Shown here: positions 1 through 8,086 of the stretch, in pieces
Numbering within the stretch: the stretch's first letter is position 1
Layout: each line of letters begins with the position of its first letter
Source: Leucobacter tardus
GTDB lineage: Bacteria; Actinomycetota; Actinomycetes; Actinomycetales; Microbacteriaceae
Reading direction: 5' to 3'
Assembly: GCF_017583045.1 (NCBI RefSeq)
Contig: NZ_JAGFBF010000004.1
Span: forward strand, 62,001-126,000
DNA length: 64,000 nucleotides
The notes under the pieces: model-generated
Told to the model about the DNA's origin: nothing
The model's database searches: none
What the model saw: only the letters and a program-made list of their open reading frames with translations
Translations under genes and position numbers: made by a program

Positions 1-225
1 GATGCGCGAGTGCGGACCGGCGACGTGGCGCTCGTGCCCTACGGGTACCACGGTCCCGCCGTGGCCGCGCCGGGGTACGACATGTACTACCTCAACGTGA
101 TGGCCGGTCCAGACCCCGAGCGGTCGTGGAACATCAGCGATGACCCCGCGCACGGCTGGGTCCGCGACACCTGGGAGGGGCAGGACCTCGATACGCGCCT
201 CCCGTTCACCGCAGCACAGCAGTAG
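1..225 (+). CDS. iolB: 5-deoxy-glucuronate isomerase IolB, C-terminal fragment
   Basis: Only the last 74 codons are in the window; the reading frame is open from base 1 and the start lies to the left. IolB isomerises 5-deoxy-D-glucuronate to 2-deoxy-5-keto-D-gluconate in the cytosol, after the IolD ring-opening step of myo-inositol breakdown. The fragment shows the typical end of the cupin-like family: a GYHGP segment, APGYDMYYLNVMAGP, and a DDPAHGWV tail. It is followed after 17 bases by iolD, so it is cotranscribed with it. Identification rests on this tail and on the neighbours iolD, iolE and iolG-like. Confidence 0.85.
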   Translation, partial: DARVRTGDVALVPYGYHGPAVAAPGYDMYYLNVMAGPDPERSWNISDDPAHGWVRDTWEGQDLDTRLPFTAAQQ

Positions 226-242
226 GCCCGAAGGGATCCGAT

Positions 243-2168
243 ATGAGCACGCGTCGCATGACGGTCAGCCAGGCACTCGTCGAGTTCTTGGCGAATCAGT
301 GGACGGTCGACACGGCCGCCGACGGCACCGAGATCCGTGAGCGCACGATCCCCGGGATGTTCGGCATCTTCGGGCACGGCAACGTTGCAGGCATCGGACA
401 GGCACTGAAGCAGGTCAACGTCGAGAACCCCGATCTCATGCCGTACCACCAGGCGCGGAACGAGCAAGCCATGGTGCATCAGTCGGTCGGTTACGCCCGC
501 ATGCACCGGCGACGCGGCACCTACGCCTCGGCGGCCTCGGTCGGGCCCGGCGCGACGAATCTGCTCACGGGGGCGGCGCTCGCGACGACGAACCGCCTCC
601 CCGCGCTGCTCCTGCCGAGCGACACGTTTGCGACGCGGACGCCCGACCCCGTGCTGCAGCAGCTCGAGCAGCCGCACGACATCGGCCTCACGGTGAACGA
701 CGCGTTCCGTCCGCTCTCGAAGTTCTTCGACCGGGTGCAGCGGCCAGAACAACTCTTCTCCATCGCGCTGAGCGCCATGCGCGTGCTCACCGATCCGGCG
801 GAAACCGGAGCGGTCACCATCGCGCTCCCGGAGGACGTCCAGGCAGAGGCGATGGATGTACCCGAGGCGTTTCTGCAACCGCGCGAATGGCGGATTCGCC
901 GCCCGGTGCCCGAACGCGCCGCGCTCGCCGCAGCGGTCGCGGCGATACGCGCGGCGGAACGACCGGTGATCATCGCGGGTGGCGGAGTGCTCTACTCGGG
1001 CGCCGAGGAGCAGCTGCGCGCCTTCGTCGAGGCCACCGGCATTCCGGTCGGCACATCGCAGGCGGGCGGTGGCGCGCTCCCGTGGGATCATCCGCAGTAC
1101 GTCGGCGGGATCGGTGCGACCGGCACGCTCGCCGCGAACCGCCTCGCCGCCGAGGCCGACCTCGTCATCGGCATCGGCACGCGCTACAGCGACTTCACGA
1201 CCGCTTCGCGGACCGCGTTCCAGAACCCCGGTGTGCGATTCGTGAACGTGAACGTGGCCTCGTTCGACGCCTACAAGCACGGTACGCAGATTCCGGTCGT
1301 CGCGGATGCGCGCGAGACGCTCACGGCGCTGAGCGAAGCGCTCGTCGGCCTCGGTGTCAGTGATGCCTACGCGGATCGCATCGCGGCCGAGAACGCCGAG
1401 TGGGATGGACTCGTCGACGAGTCGTTCACGGCATCGGGGCTCGAACTGCCCGGCCAGCCCGAGATCATCGGGGCGGTGCAGCGTGCGAGCGCCCCGGCAG
1501 ATGTCGTCGTCCAGGCGGCGGGATCTCTTCCAGGAGACCTGCACAAGCTGTGGCGGGTCCGCGACCCGCTCGGCTATCACGTCGAATACGCGTACTCCTG
1601 CATGGGATATGAGATCGCGGGCGGGTTGGGGGCGAAGCGCGGCCTGCTCGCCGACGGTGACCATCGCGATGTCATCGTGATGGTGGGCGACGGCTCGTAC
1701 CTGATGCTCAACTCCGAGCTCGTCACGGCGGTCGCCGAAGGGATCAAGCTCATCGTGGTCCTGATTCAGAACCACGGCTATGCATCGATCGGGCACCTCT
1801 CCGAGACCGTCGGGTCCGAGCGCTTCGGCACGTGGTACCGGGAGTACGACGCGTCGGCCCGGAACTTCCAGAGCGGCGACCCGCTGCCGGTCGATCTCGC
1901 GGCGAACGCGCGCAGCTACGGCCTCGATGTCATCGAGGTCGAACCCTCCGAGCGAGCGATCATCGACCTGCGCGAGGCCGTGACGACCGCGAAGGCGTCG
2001 GATCGTTCCACGCTCATCCACATCAACAGCGATCCGCTGATCTACGCCCCTGACGGGGCCGGGTGGTGGGACGTGCCGGTGCCCCAGGTGTCGACGCTCG
2101 AGTCGACCCAGCGCGCTCGCGATGAGTACGAGGAGCAAGTCGCCTCTCAGCGCCCGCTGCTCGGATAG
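243..2168 (+). CDS. iolD: 3D-(3,5/4)-trihydroxycyclohexane-1,2-dione hydrolase IolD
   Basis: Thiamine-diphosphate enzyme of 641 residues that hydrolyses the cyclic diketone made by IolE into 5-deoxy-D-glucuronate. The sequence has the three-domain acetolactate-synthase fold. The TPP-activating glutamate is in the RNEQ segment (Glu74), GPGATN follows at about residue 102, and the C-terminal TPP/Mg motif starts with GDG at residues 482-484 followed by SYLMLNSEL. The N-terminal IFGHGNVAGIGQAL stretch is typical of IolD. The length is normal for the family. The ATG follows AAGGGATCC just after iolB, so both are in one operon. A diverged paralogue lies at 29839. Confidence 0.93.
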   Translation: MSTRRMTVSQALVEFLANQWTVDTAADGTEIRERTIPGMFGIFGHGNVAGIGQALKQVNVENPDLMPYHQARNEQAMVHQSVGYARMHRRRGTYASAASVGPGATNLLTGAALATTNRLPALLLPSDTFATRTPDPVLQQLEQPHDIGLTVNDAFRPLSKFFDRVQRPEQLFSIALSAMRVLTDPAETGAVTIALPEDVQAEAMDVPEAFLQPREWRIRRPVPERAALAAAVAAIRAAERPVIIAGGGVLYSGAEEQLRAFVEATGIPVGTSQAGGGALPWDHPQYVGGIGATGTLAANRLAAEADLVIGIGTRYSDFTTASRTAFQNPGVRFVNVNVASFDAYKHGTQIPVVADARETLTALSEALVGLGVSDAYADRIAAENAEWDGLVDESFTASGLELPGQPEIIGAVQRASAPADVVVQAAGSLPGDLHKLWRVRDPLGYHVEYAYSCMGYEIAGGLGAKRGLLADGDHRDVIVMVGDGSYLMLNSELVTAVAEGIKLIVVLIQNHGYASIGHLSETVGSERFGTWYREYDASARNFQSGDPLPVDLAANARSYGLDVIEVEPSERAIIDLREAVTTAKASDRSTLIHINSDPLIYAPDGAGWWDVPVPQVSTLESTQRARDEYEEQVASQRPLLG

Positions 2169-2202
2169 GGTGCGGAGAAGCCCTCGCAGAACCATGATCA
2201 TA

Positions 2203-2212
2203 TGTCTGAACA
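2203..2212 (+). promoter_or_regulatory. IolR-like operator upstream of iolE
   Basis: TGTCTGAACA differs at one base from the GntR-type IolR motif KGWCHTRACA that I recall for Corynebacterium inositol genes. The surrounding 17 bases (ATATGTCTGAACAAAGT) match the region at 6079-6095 upstream of the MFS transporter at 15 of 17 positions. It sits about 64 bases before iolE. The regulator itself is not in the window. Function is inferred. Confidence 0.5.
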
Positions 2213-2275
2213 AAGTCGGCGAATTGCGCTAGGCTGGACTCGTGCCCACGGAGGCATCAGAGAGGATGTGCAGAG

Positions 2276-3205
2276 GTGAACGCTGACGTCAACCCGCAGG
2301 AGCAGGGGCTCCGCATCGGAACCGCGCCCGACTCGTGGGGCGTGTGGTTTCCCGACGACCCGCAGCAGGTTCCGTGGGACCGCTTTCTCGATGAGGTCGT
2401 CGCCGCCGGCTACGAGTGGATCGAGCTCGGTCCGTACGGCTATCTGCCGACCGACCCGCACCAGTTGGCGGATGAGCTCGGCAGTCGCGGGCTGAAGCTG
2501 TCGGCCGGGACCGTGTTCACCGGGTTCCACAAGGGTGACGACCAATGGCAGCGGGCCTGGGATCAAGCACTCGCGGTGGCCGGCCTCGCTTCGCAGCTCG
2601 GAGCTGAGCACCTCGTCGTCATCCCTGATCTGTGGCGCAGCGACGCCACGAGTGAAGTGCTGGAGTCCCGCACGCTGACCGATGAGCAGTGGACGAAGCT
2701 CGGCGCCGGTCACGATCGTCTCGGCAAGGCTCTGCTCGAGGAGTTCGGGGTGAAGCAGCAGTTCCATTCGCACGCCGACAGTCACATCGGGACGACGCGC
2801 GAGGTCAATCGGTTCCTCGATGAGACCGATCCCCGCTACACCAACCTCTGCCTCGACACCGGTCACTTCGCCTACTACGGTGGCGATAACCTGCGGCTCG
2901 TCGAGGAGCGTCCGGATCGGATCGGATACCTGCATCTGAAGCAGGTCGATCCGACCCTGCTCTTCGACGTGCTCAAGAACGACCAGCCATTCGCCGCCGC
3001 CGTGGCCGACGGCATCATGATCGAGCCGCCGTACGGGGTGCCCGACCTGGCGCCGATCATCGAGGCGGTGGCGCGGATCGATCCCGACATCTTCGCGATC
3101 GTCGAGCAGGACATGTACGGGTGCGCGGTCGACCGGCCGCTGCCGATCGCCACGCGCACGCGCGAGCACATCTTCGGGTGCACGCATCTGGCGCGCATCT
3201 CCTGA
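2276..3205 (+). CDS. iolE: Inosose dehydratase IolE (TIM-barrel isomerase/dehydratase family)
   Basis: A 309-residue AP-endonuclease-2-like TIM barrel. In the inositol pathway IolE dehydrates 2-keto-myo-inositol to the cyclohexanedione that IolD opens. The start of the mature fold (IGTAPDSWGVWFPDDPQQVPW) and the segments HSHADSHIGT and CLDTGHFAYYGGDN, which carry likely metal ligands, are characteristic. The start is GTG at 2276, preceded by GAGAGGATGTGCAGAG. It lies 107 bases after iolD, a gap that holds an IolR-like motif at 2203, so it may have its own promoter. The order iolB-iolD-iolE matches other actinobacterial iol clusters. Confidence 0.88.
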   Translation: MNADVNPQEQGLRIGTAPDSWGVWFPDDPQQVPWDRFLDEVVAAGYEWIELGPYGYLPTDPHQLADELGSRGLKLSAGTVFTGFHKGDDQWQRAWDQALAVAGLASQLGAEHLVVIPDLWRSDATSEVLESRTLTDEQWTKLGAGHDRLGKALLEEFGVKQQFHSHADSHIGTTREVNRFLDETDPRYTNLCLDTGHFAYYGGDNLRLVEERPDRIGYLHLKQVDPTLLFDVLKNDQPFAAAVADGIMIEPPYGVPDLAPIIEAVARIDPDIFAIVEQDMYGCAVDRPLPIATRTREHIFGCTHLARIS

Positions 3206-3257
3206 CCGCGGTTCGATCGGCCGCAGCAGTAATCACACAACGAGCAAAGGAGTCGTC

Positions 3258-4274
3258 ATGGTTCAGGATCTCCGGATCGCCGTCGTCGGCGCCGGCCGCA
3301 TGGGGTCGGATCACATCCAGCGCATCACGCGTGTCGTGAGCGGCGCGTACGTTTCGGCCATCGTCGAGCCCGACGCGGGACGCGCGCAGGCGGCGGCGGC
3401 CGAGGCGCCCGGTGCTGCTGTGTTCAGTCGGATCGAGGAGGCGATCGCCGCTGAGGCGATGGACGCCGTTCTCGTGTCCACTCCGGGTCAGTTCCATGCG
3501 CCCGTGCTCGAGCCGGCGCTCGAGGCTCGATTGCCGATCCTGTGCGAGAAGCCGCTCACCCAGGACTCCGCATCCTCGCTCGACATCGTCGAGCTCGAAC
3601 AGCGACTCGATCGCCCCCACATCCAGGTCGGGTTCATGCGTCGGTTCGACGACGAGTACGCTCAGCTCCGCGAACTGGTCGCCTCGCGGGCCAGCGGCGA
3701 ACTCATGATGGTGCGGGCGGCGCACCGCAACCCCGACGTGCCCGAGCAGTACACGCAGAACATGCTCATCACCGATTCCGTGGTGCACGAGTTCGACGTG
3801 CTGCCCTGGGTCGCGGGGTCACGTGTCGTGAGCGTCGAGGTCAAGTACCCACGACGCAACTCGCTCGCCCTTTCGCACCTGCGCGAGCCGATCCTGGTCA
3901 TTATGGAGCTCGAGAACGGAGTGCTGATCGACCTCGAAATGAACGTGAACGTGCAGTTCGGGTACCAGGTCACCACCGAAGCGGTCTTCGAGCGCGGTAT
4001 CGCCCGCACCGGGGAACCCTCGGGGATGCAGGTGTGGCGCGATGGTCGAGTGTCGACGACCGAGCACACCGGATTCGAGACGCGCTTCGCTCGCGCGTAT
4101 GACGCGCAGGTGCAGCGCTGGGTGGACGCGGTGCGCGACGGGCGCCTGGTCGACGGTCCGAACGCATGGGACGGCTACCTGGTCGCGCTCTGCTGCGAAG
4201 CGGGTGTCCGTGCGCTCACCGACGGCGGGGTCCAGTCCGTTGTCGCCCCCGAGCGCCCAGCGTTCTACGCCTGA
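3258..4274 (+). CDS. iolG: Inositol 2-dehydrogenase-like Gfo/Idh/MocA oxidoreductase
   Basis: NAD(P)-dependent oxidoreductase of 338 residues, probably oxidising an inositol isomer to an inosose. The N-terminal Rossmann motif is GAGRMG at residues 11-16, the family EKP motif is at 97-99, and the catalytic-region DSVVHEFDVLPW (Asp and His) follows near residue 175. GAGCAAAGGAG lies before the ATG. It is between iolE and the iolH-like gene with 52- and 31-base gaps, hence one operon. A second, more canonical IolG is at 21268, so this copy may prefer another isomer such as scyllo- or chiro-inositol. Family certain, substrate inferred. Confidence 0.8.
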   Translation: MVQDLRIAVVGAGRMGSDHIQRITRVVSGAYVSAIVEPDAGRAQAAAAEAPGAAVFSRIEEAIAAEAMDAVLVSTPGQFHAPVLEPALEARLPILCEKPLTQDSASSLDIVELEQRLDRPHIQVGFMRRFDDEYAQLRELVASRASGELMMVRAAHRNPDVPEQYTQNMLITDSVVHEFDVLPWVAGSRVVSVEVKYPRRNSLALSHLREPILVIMELENGVLIDLEMNVNVQFGYQVTTEAVFERGIARTGEPSGMQVWRDGRVSTTEHTGFETRFARAYDAQVQRWVDAVRDGRLVDGPNAWDGYLVALCCEAGVRALTDGGVQSVVAPERPAFYA

Positions 4275-4305
4275 ATCGCAGCACACCGAACACCGAGGAG
4301 CCCTC

Positions 4306-5181
4306 ATGGCACGCATCGCACTCGATCCGACGCCGTACAACGCGACGGTGCACCTGCTCGACTTCCCCGACCTCGTGGCTCGGCTCGGGTACGAGTACCT
4401 ACAGCTCACCCCGAATCCCGACTTCGGCAGACACTTCCACCACCCGAAGGTCGACAGCGACCTCATCGCGAAGTTGAAGAAGCGATCACGCGATGCGGGG
4501 GTCACGATCACCTCGGTGCTGCCGGTGCAGCGCTTCGGCGGACCCGAAGAGCACCAGGTGCAAGCGGCGATCACCAACACGACCCGATACATCCAGATCG
4601 CCGCCGAGCTCGAGGCACCGATCGTGAACACGGAGTTCTCGGGGAGACCCGAGCAGGAGGAGGAATCCGAGTTCGCGTTCTACCGCTCCATGGAAGCGCT
4701 GATTCCCGTGCTCGAGCGCGAGGGCGTGAGCATGAACTTCGATCCGCACCCCGATGACTTCGTCGAGGACGGCCTCGAGGCGTGGCGCATCATCCGTGGA
4801 CTGAACTCGGACCGCATCGGCTTCGTCTACGTCGGTGCCCACACGTTCCACTATGGTGATCGTGCGCGCACGTTGATCCCCGAGCTGGGCGACCGCCTGC
4901 GCGCGGTCTACGTGTCGGACACGTTCGACCACACGCGCTCGAACGGACTCCGCTACATCACGAACCCTCCGGGCAACGCGGTCCGGGTGCACCAGCACCT
5001 CCGGGTCGGCGACGGCGACGTGAACTGGCAGGAGCTGTTCAGTACGCTGCGTGCATCGGGATATCTCGAGGACCCGAACGCCCTGTTCGTCTCGAACGTC
5101 TTCGCCGAAGACGAGTACGCCGACGAGGTGTCGCGATTCCAGCTCGCGAAGATTCGCGAACTCATCGAATCGGCGGCTTGA
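4306..5181 (+). CDS. iolH: IolH-like sugar phosphate isomerase/epimerase
   Basis: TIM-barrel protein of 291 residues. The opening ALDPTPYNATVHLLDFPDLV, the NTEFSGRPEQ segment and FDPHPDDFVEDG resemble IolH proteins of actinobacterial inositol clusters. Their exact step is not well defined, but they belong to the isomerase/epimerase superfamily. The reading frame is open upstream to 4042, but that extension lies inside the preceding gene in another frame. The ATG at 4306 with GAGGAG nine bases before it is the real start. The position after iolG and before the aldo/keto reductase supports a role in inositol breakdown. Confidence 0.75.
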   Translation: MARIALDPTPYNATVHLLDFPDLVARLGYEYLQLTPNPDFGRHFHHPKVDSDLIAKLKKRSRDAGVTITSVLPVQRFGGPEEHQVQAAITNTTRYIQIAAELEAPIVNTEFSGRPEQEEESEFAFYRSMEALIPVLEREGVSMNFDPHPDDFVEDGLEAWRIIRGLNSDRIGFVYVGAHTFHYGDRARTLIPELGDRLRAVYVSDTFDHTRSNGLRYITNPPGNAVRVHQHLRVGDGDVNWQELFSTLRASGYLEDPNALFVSNVFAEDEYADEVSRFQLAKIRELIESAA

Positions 5182-5198
5182 ATCGCTAGCGTGAGGAC

Positions 5199-6032
5199 AT
5201 GACCACTACGATTCGACTCAATAACGGCACCCAGATTCCGCACATCGGGTTCGGCACGTTCCCGCATGACGGGGAGGACTCCGCCGAGCCGACGCGTCAC
5301 GCGATCGAGGTCGGCTATCGGTTGATCGACACGGCGCTCCGCTACGAGAATGAGCGGAGCGTCGGAGCGGGGATTCGAGCATCCGGAGTGACCCGCGATG
5401 AGATCGTTGTGACGTCGAAGCTCCCGGGGCGGCATCACGGTCGCGATGAAGCCAGAGTCGCGGTCCGGGAGTCGCTCGAGCACCTCGGTCTCGAGCGCAT
5501 CGACCTCTACCTGATCCACTGGCCGCTGCCGAAACTCGATCGCTACGTCGACACCTGGAAGACGCTCATCGAACTGCGCGATGAGGGGGTCCTCGGGTCG
5601 ATCGGGGTCTCGAACTTCACCTCGGAGCATCTGGATCGTCTGGTGACCGAGACCGGCGTCGTGCCCGCGGTCAATCAGATCGAGATGCACCCATACTTCC
5701 CGCAGGTCGATCAGCGGCGGGCCCACGCCGAGCTCGGTATCGTCACCGAGTCCTGGAGCCCGTTGGGGCGCGGGGGAGGCGTCCTGTCGGAACCCGTGGT
5801 GCTCCGAGCTGCGGATGCGCACGGGGTGACCCCGGCGCAGGTGGTGCTGCGCTGGCACGTGCAGCTCGGAACGGTGCCGATCCCGAAGTCGCGCAGTATC
5901 GAGCGGCAGCTTGAGAATCTCGCTATCCACGGCTTCACGTTGAGCGACCAGGAGGTGGCGAGTGTGACCGCACTCGGTCGACCGGACGGACGCATCGCGG
6001 GTCAGGATCCCGATGCCTATGAGGAGTTCTGA
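5199..6032 (+). CDS. Aldo/keto reductase
   Basis: A 277-residue NADPH-dependent aldo/keto reductase of the 2,5-diketo-gluconate reductase type. The catalytic tetrad is visible: Asp44 and Tyr49 in LIDTALRYENE, Lys74 in VTSKLPGR and His107 in LYLIHWPLP. The cofactor region IPKSR is near residue 230. The gene starts 17 bases after iolH and ends the iol operon. It could reduce an inosose or a keto-acid or aldehyde intermediate; no substrate can be read from the sequence. Confidence 0.82.
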   Translation: MTTTIRLNNGTQIPHIGFGTFPHDGEDSAEPTRHAIEVGYRLIDTALRYENERSVGAGIRASGVTRDEIVVTSKLPGRHHGRDEARVAVRESLEHLGLERIDLYLIHWPLPKLDRYVDTWKTLIELRDEGVLGSIGVSNFTSEHLDRLVTETGVVPAVNQIEMHPYFPQVDQRRAHAELGIVTESWSPLGRGGGVLSEPVVLRAADAHGVTPAQVVLRWHVQLGTVPIPKSRSIERQLENLAIHGFTLSDQEVASVTALGRPDGRIAGQDPDAYEEF

Positions 6033-6072
6033 TGCGGCGGGTAGCAGTATGCTGCACCTCACTTGATGTGAA

Positions 6073-6101
6073 TTGACTATATGTCTTAACAATGTTAGGG
6101 T
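6073..6101 (+). promoter_or_regulatory. Predicted sigma-A promoter of the MFS transporter
   Basis: TTGACT (6073-6078), a 17-base spacer and TAGGGT (6096-6101). The -35 is good; the -10 matches the consensus only at its conserved T-A-T positions. The spacer contains the IolR-like motif at 6082, and the LacI palindrome starts four bases after the -10. Confidence 0.5.
6082..6091 (+). promoter_or_regulatory. IolR-like operator in the MFS transporter promoter
   Basis: TGTCTTAACA matches KGWCHTRACA at all positions and lies between the -35 and -10 boxes, where a bound GntR-type repressor would block RNA polymerase. Similar sequences are at 2203 and 15183. Confidence 0.55.
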
Positions 6102-6105
6102 GACC

Positions 6106-6117
6106 TGGAGCGCTCCA
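6106..6117. promoter_or_regulatory. LacI-type operator TGGAGCGCTCCA, copy 1
   Basis: Perfect 12-base palindrome with the central CG usual for LacI-family operators, placed four bases after the -10 of the MFS promoter. The identical 12-mer occurs at 11563 next to the LacI gene at 11689, which is the likely regulator. Confidence 0.7.
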
Positions 6118-6152
6118 CAACCGGAGGTGGGGCGACTGCCGAAGGAGGCGAG

Positions 6153-7586
6153 ATGTCATCAGGAACATCGCATGATCATGCGAGCACACTGCCGCCGTTG
6201 ACCGCGGGGCCGCACCGCAAGCGGCTCGGATTCGTCGCGCTGATCGCGACCTTCGGCGGATTGCTCTTCGGCTACGACACGGGCGTGATCAACGGAGCGT
6301 TGATCCCGATGTCGGAAGAGCTGGGCCTGAGTTCCTTCACCGAGGGCATCGCGACGAGCTCCCTCATCTTCGCGGCGGCCGTCGGCGCCATGCTCGGGGG
6401 GCGTCTCTCCGATGGGTGGGGGCGGCGAAAGACGATCATCCTGCTCGCCGTGCTGTTCTTCGTGGGCACGGTCGTCGTCGTGGTCACACCCGGCCTCTGG
6501 GTGCTCGTAGCCGGACGCATCCTGCTCGGTCTCGCCGTCGGTGGCGCCTCGACCGTCGTACCGGTCTTCCTCGCCGAACTCGCCCCCTACGAGATCCGAG
6601 GTTCTCTCGCCGGACGCAACGAACTCATGATCGTGACCGGGCAGCTCGTCGCATTCGTCGTGAACGCCATCATCGGCAACCTGTTCGGCCACATCGACGG
6701 GGTCTGGCGCATCATGTTCGCGATCTGCGCGATCCCCGCCATCGCGCTGTTCATCGGCATGCTCCGCGTGCCGGAATCGCCCCGCTGGCTCGTCGATAAA
6801 GGCCGCCACGGCGAAGCGCTCGCCGTGCTCAAGACCGTGCGGAGTGCAGAGCGAGCGGAAGCCGAGATCGGCGACCTCGAGCAGGTCGTCGCTGTCGAGG
6901 ACTCCCGGCAGCAGCTGGGGTGGCGAGCCGTGTTCAGCAACAAGAACCTCGTCAAGATTCTGCTCATCGGTATCGGGATCGGCGTGGCCCAGCAGCTCAC
7001 CGGCATCAACTCGATCATGTACTTCGGTCAGACGGTGCTCATCGAGTCGGGCTTCGACCGGAGCGCCGCCCTCATCGCCAACGTGGCTCCCGGTGTCATC
7101 GCGGTGATCGGCGCGTTCATCGCCCTCGCGATGATGGACCGCGTCGATCGGCGCAAGACGTTCATCATCGGCCTGACGTTGACGACGACCTGCCACCTAC
7201 TCATCGGGCTCGCGTCCATGCTCCTTCCCGACGGCAACCCGATGCGTCCCTGGGTCATCCTGTTCCTGGTCGTGGCCTTCGTCGGGTCGATGCAGACGTT
7301 CCTGAATGTGGCGGTGTGGGTCTACCTCTCCGAGATCTTCCCGCTGCACATGCGCGGCTTCGGAATGGGCGTCGCAGTCTTCGTCCTCTGGGTGACGAAC
7401 GGCTTCCTCTCCCTGTACTTCCTGTCGCTCGTCGACGCGGTCGGCATCAACGGGACGTTCTTCCTCTTCGCCATCGTCGGAGCGCTGGCGCTCGCGTTCG
7501 TGTGGCGGTTCGTGCCCGAGACGCGCGGTCGCACGCTCGAAGCACTCGAGGAAGACGTGACGACCGGCGCGATCTACCTGCGCTGA
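6153..7586 (+). CDS. iolT: MFS sugar/inositol transporter (IolT-like)
   Basis: Membrane protein of 477 residues with about 12 hydrophobic segments, in the sugar porter family that includes IolT. Sugar-porter signatures are present: GYDTGVINGAL in TM1, the DGWGRRKT loop after TM2, RVPESPRWL before the central loop, QQLTGINSIMYFG in TM7 and FVPETRGRTLE at the end. A proton-driven inositol import role fits the preceding iol genes. It has its own promoter with an IolR-like and a LacI-type site. GAAGGAGGCGAG precedes the ATG. The stop is 10 bases from the convergent peroxidase gene. Confidence 0.82.
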   Translation: MSSGTSHDHASTLPPLTAGPHRKRLGFVALIATFGGLLFGYDTGVINGALIPMSEELGLSSFTEGIATSSLIFAAAVGAMLGGRLSDGWGRRKTIILLAVLFFVGTVVVVVTPGLWVLVAGRILLGLAVGGASTVVPVFLAELAPYEIRGSLAGRNELMIVTGQLVAFVVNAIIGNLFGHIDGVWRIMFAICAIPAIALFIGMLRVPESPRWLVDKGRHGEALAVLKTVRSAERAEAEIGDLEQVVAVEDSRQQLGWRAVFSNKNLVKILLIGIGIGVAQQLTGINSIMYFGQTVLIESGFDRSAALIANVAPGVIAVIGAFIALAMMDRVDRRKTFIIGLTLTTTCHLLIGLASMLLPDGNPMRPWVILFLVVAFVGSMQTFLNVAVWVYLSEIFPLHMRGFGMGVAVFVLWVTNGFLSLYFLSLVDAVGINGTFFLFAIVGALALAFVWRFVPETRGRTLEALEEDVTTGAIYLR

Positions 7587-7596
7587 CCGCGAGGGG

Positions 7597-8082
7597 TTAC
7601 GCCGGAAGCGCGGTCTCGATCGCCCCGATGATCTCAGGATCATCGGGGCGAGTTCGCGACCGGAATCGACTGACAGTGCCATCCCTCCTGATCAAGAACT
7701 TCTCGAAGTTCCACTTCACCCGGCCATCCTTACCGTTCGCATCGCGGGCGTCATGCAGTTCGGCGAAGAGCGGGTGCTGGTGGCGACCGTTCACCTTCAC
7801 CTTCTCCATGAGGGGGAAGGTGGTGCCGTAGGTGACGGAGCAGAACTCCTGAATCTCGCCCTCACTGCCCGGCTCCTGCCCGAGGAACTGATTGCACGGG
7901 AACCCCAGCACGCTGAACCCGCGCGGGCCGTAGCGCTTCTGCAGTTCTTCGAGCTGCTCGTACTGCGGAGTGAAGCCGCACTTCGACGCCACGTTCACGA
8001 CCAGCACGACCTGGTCGGCATAGTCGGCGAGGGACGTCGATGCGCCATCGATGGTGGTCAGCGGAATATCGCGGAGGTTCAT
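7597..8082 (-). CDS. Glutathione peroxidase-family thiol peroxidase
   Basis: A 161-residue peroxidase reducing hydroperoxides. The catalytic position is Cys35 in VASKCGFTPQY, not selenocysteine. The other catalytic residues lie in LGFPCNQFLGQEPG (Gln) and VKWNFEKFL (Trp, Asn). Bacterial homologues usually use thioredoxin rather than glutathione. The frame is open further upstream, but the family alignment begins at MNLRDIPLTT, whose ATG is at 8082. It starts four bases after the stop of the upstream oxidoreductase, so the two are cotranscribed. Confidence 0.9.
   Translation of the reverse strand: MNLRDIPLTTIDGASTSLADYADQVVLVVNVASKCGFTPQYEQLEELQKRYGPRGFSVLGFPCNQFLGQEPGSEGEIQEFCSVTYGTTFPLMEKVKVNGRHQHPLFAELHDARDANGKDGRVKWNFEKFLIRRDGTVSRFRSRTRPDDPEIIGAIETALPA
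7621..7650. terminator. Perfect 13-bp hairpin at the 3' end of the peroxidase gene
   Basis: CGCCCCGATGATC, loop TCAG, GATCATCGGGGCG. It lies inside the last codons of the peroxidase gene and 35 bases after the stop of the convergent iolT-like gene. It has no T-run. It could end transcription of the transporter, or simply be a stable hairpin in coding sequence. Confidence 0.4.
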
Positions 8083-8086
8083 GACG

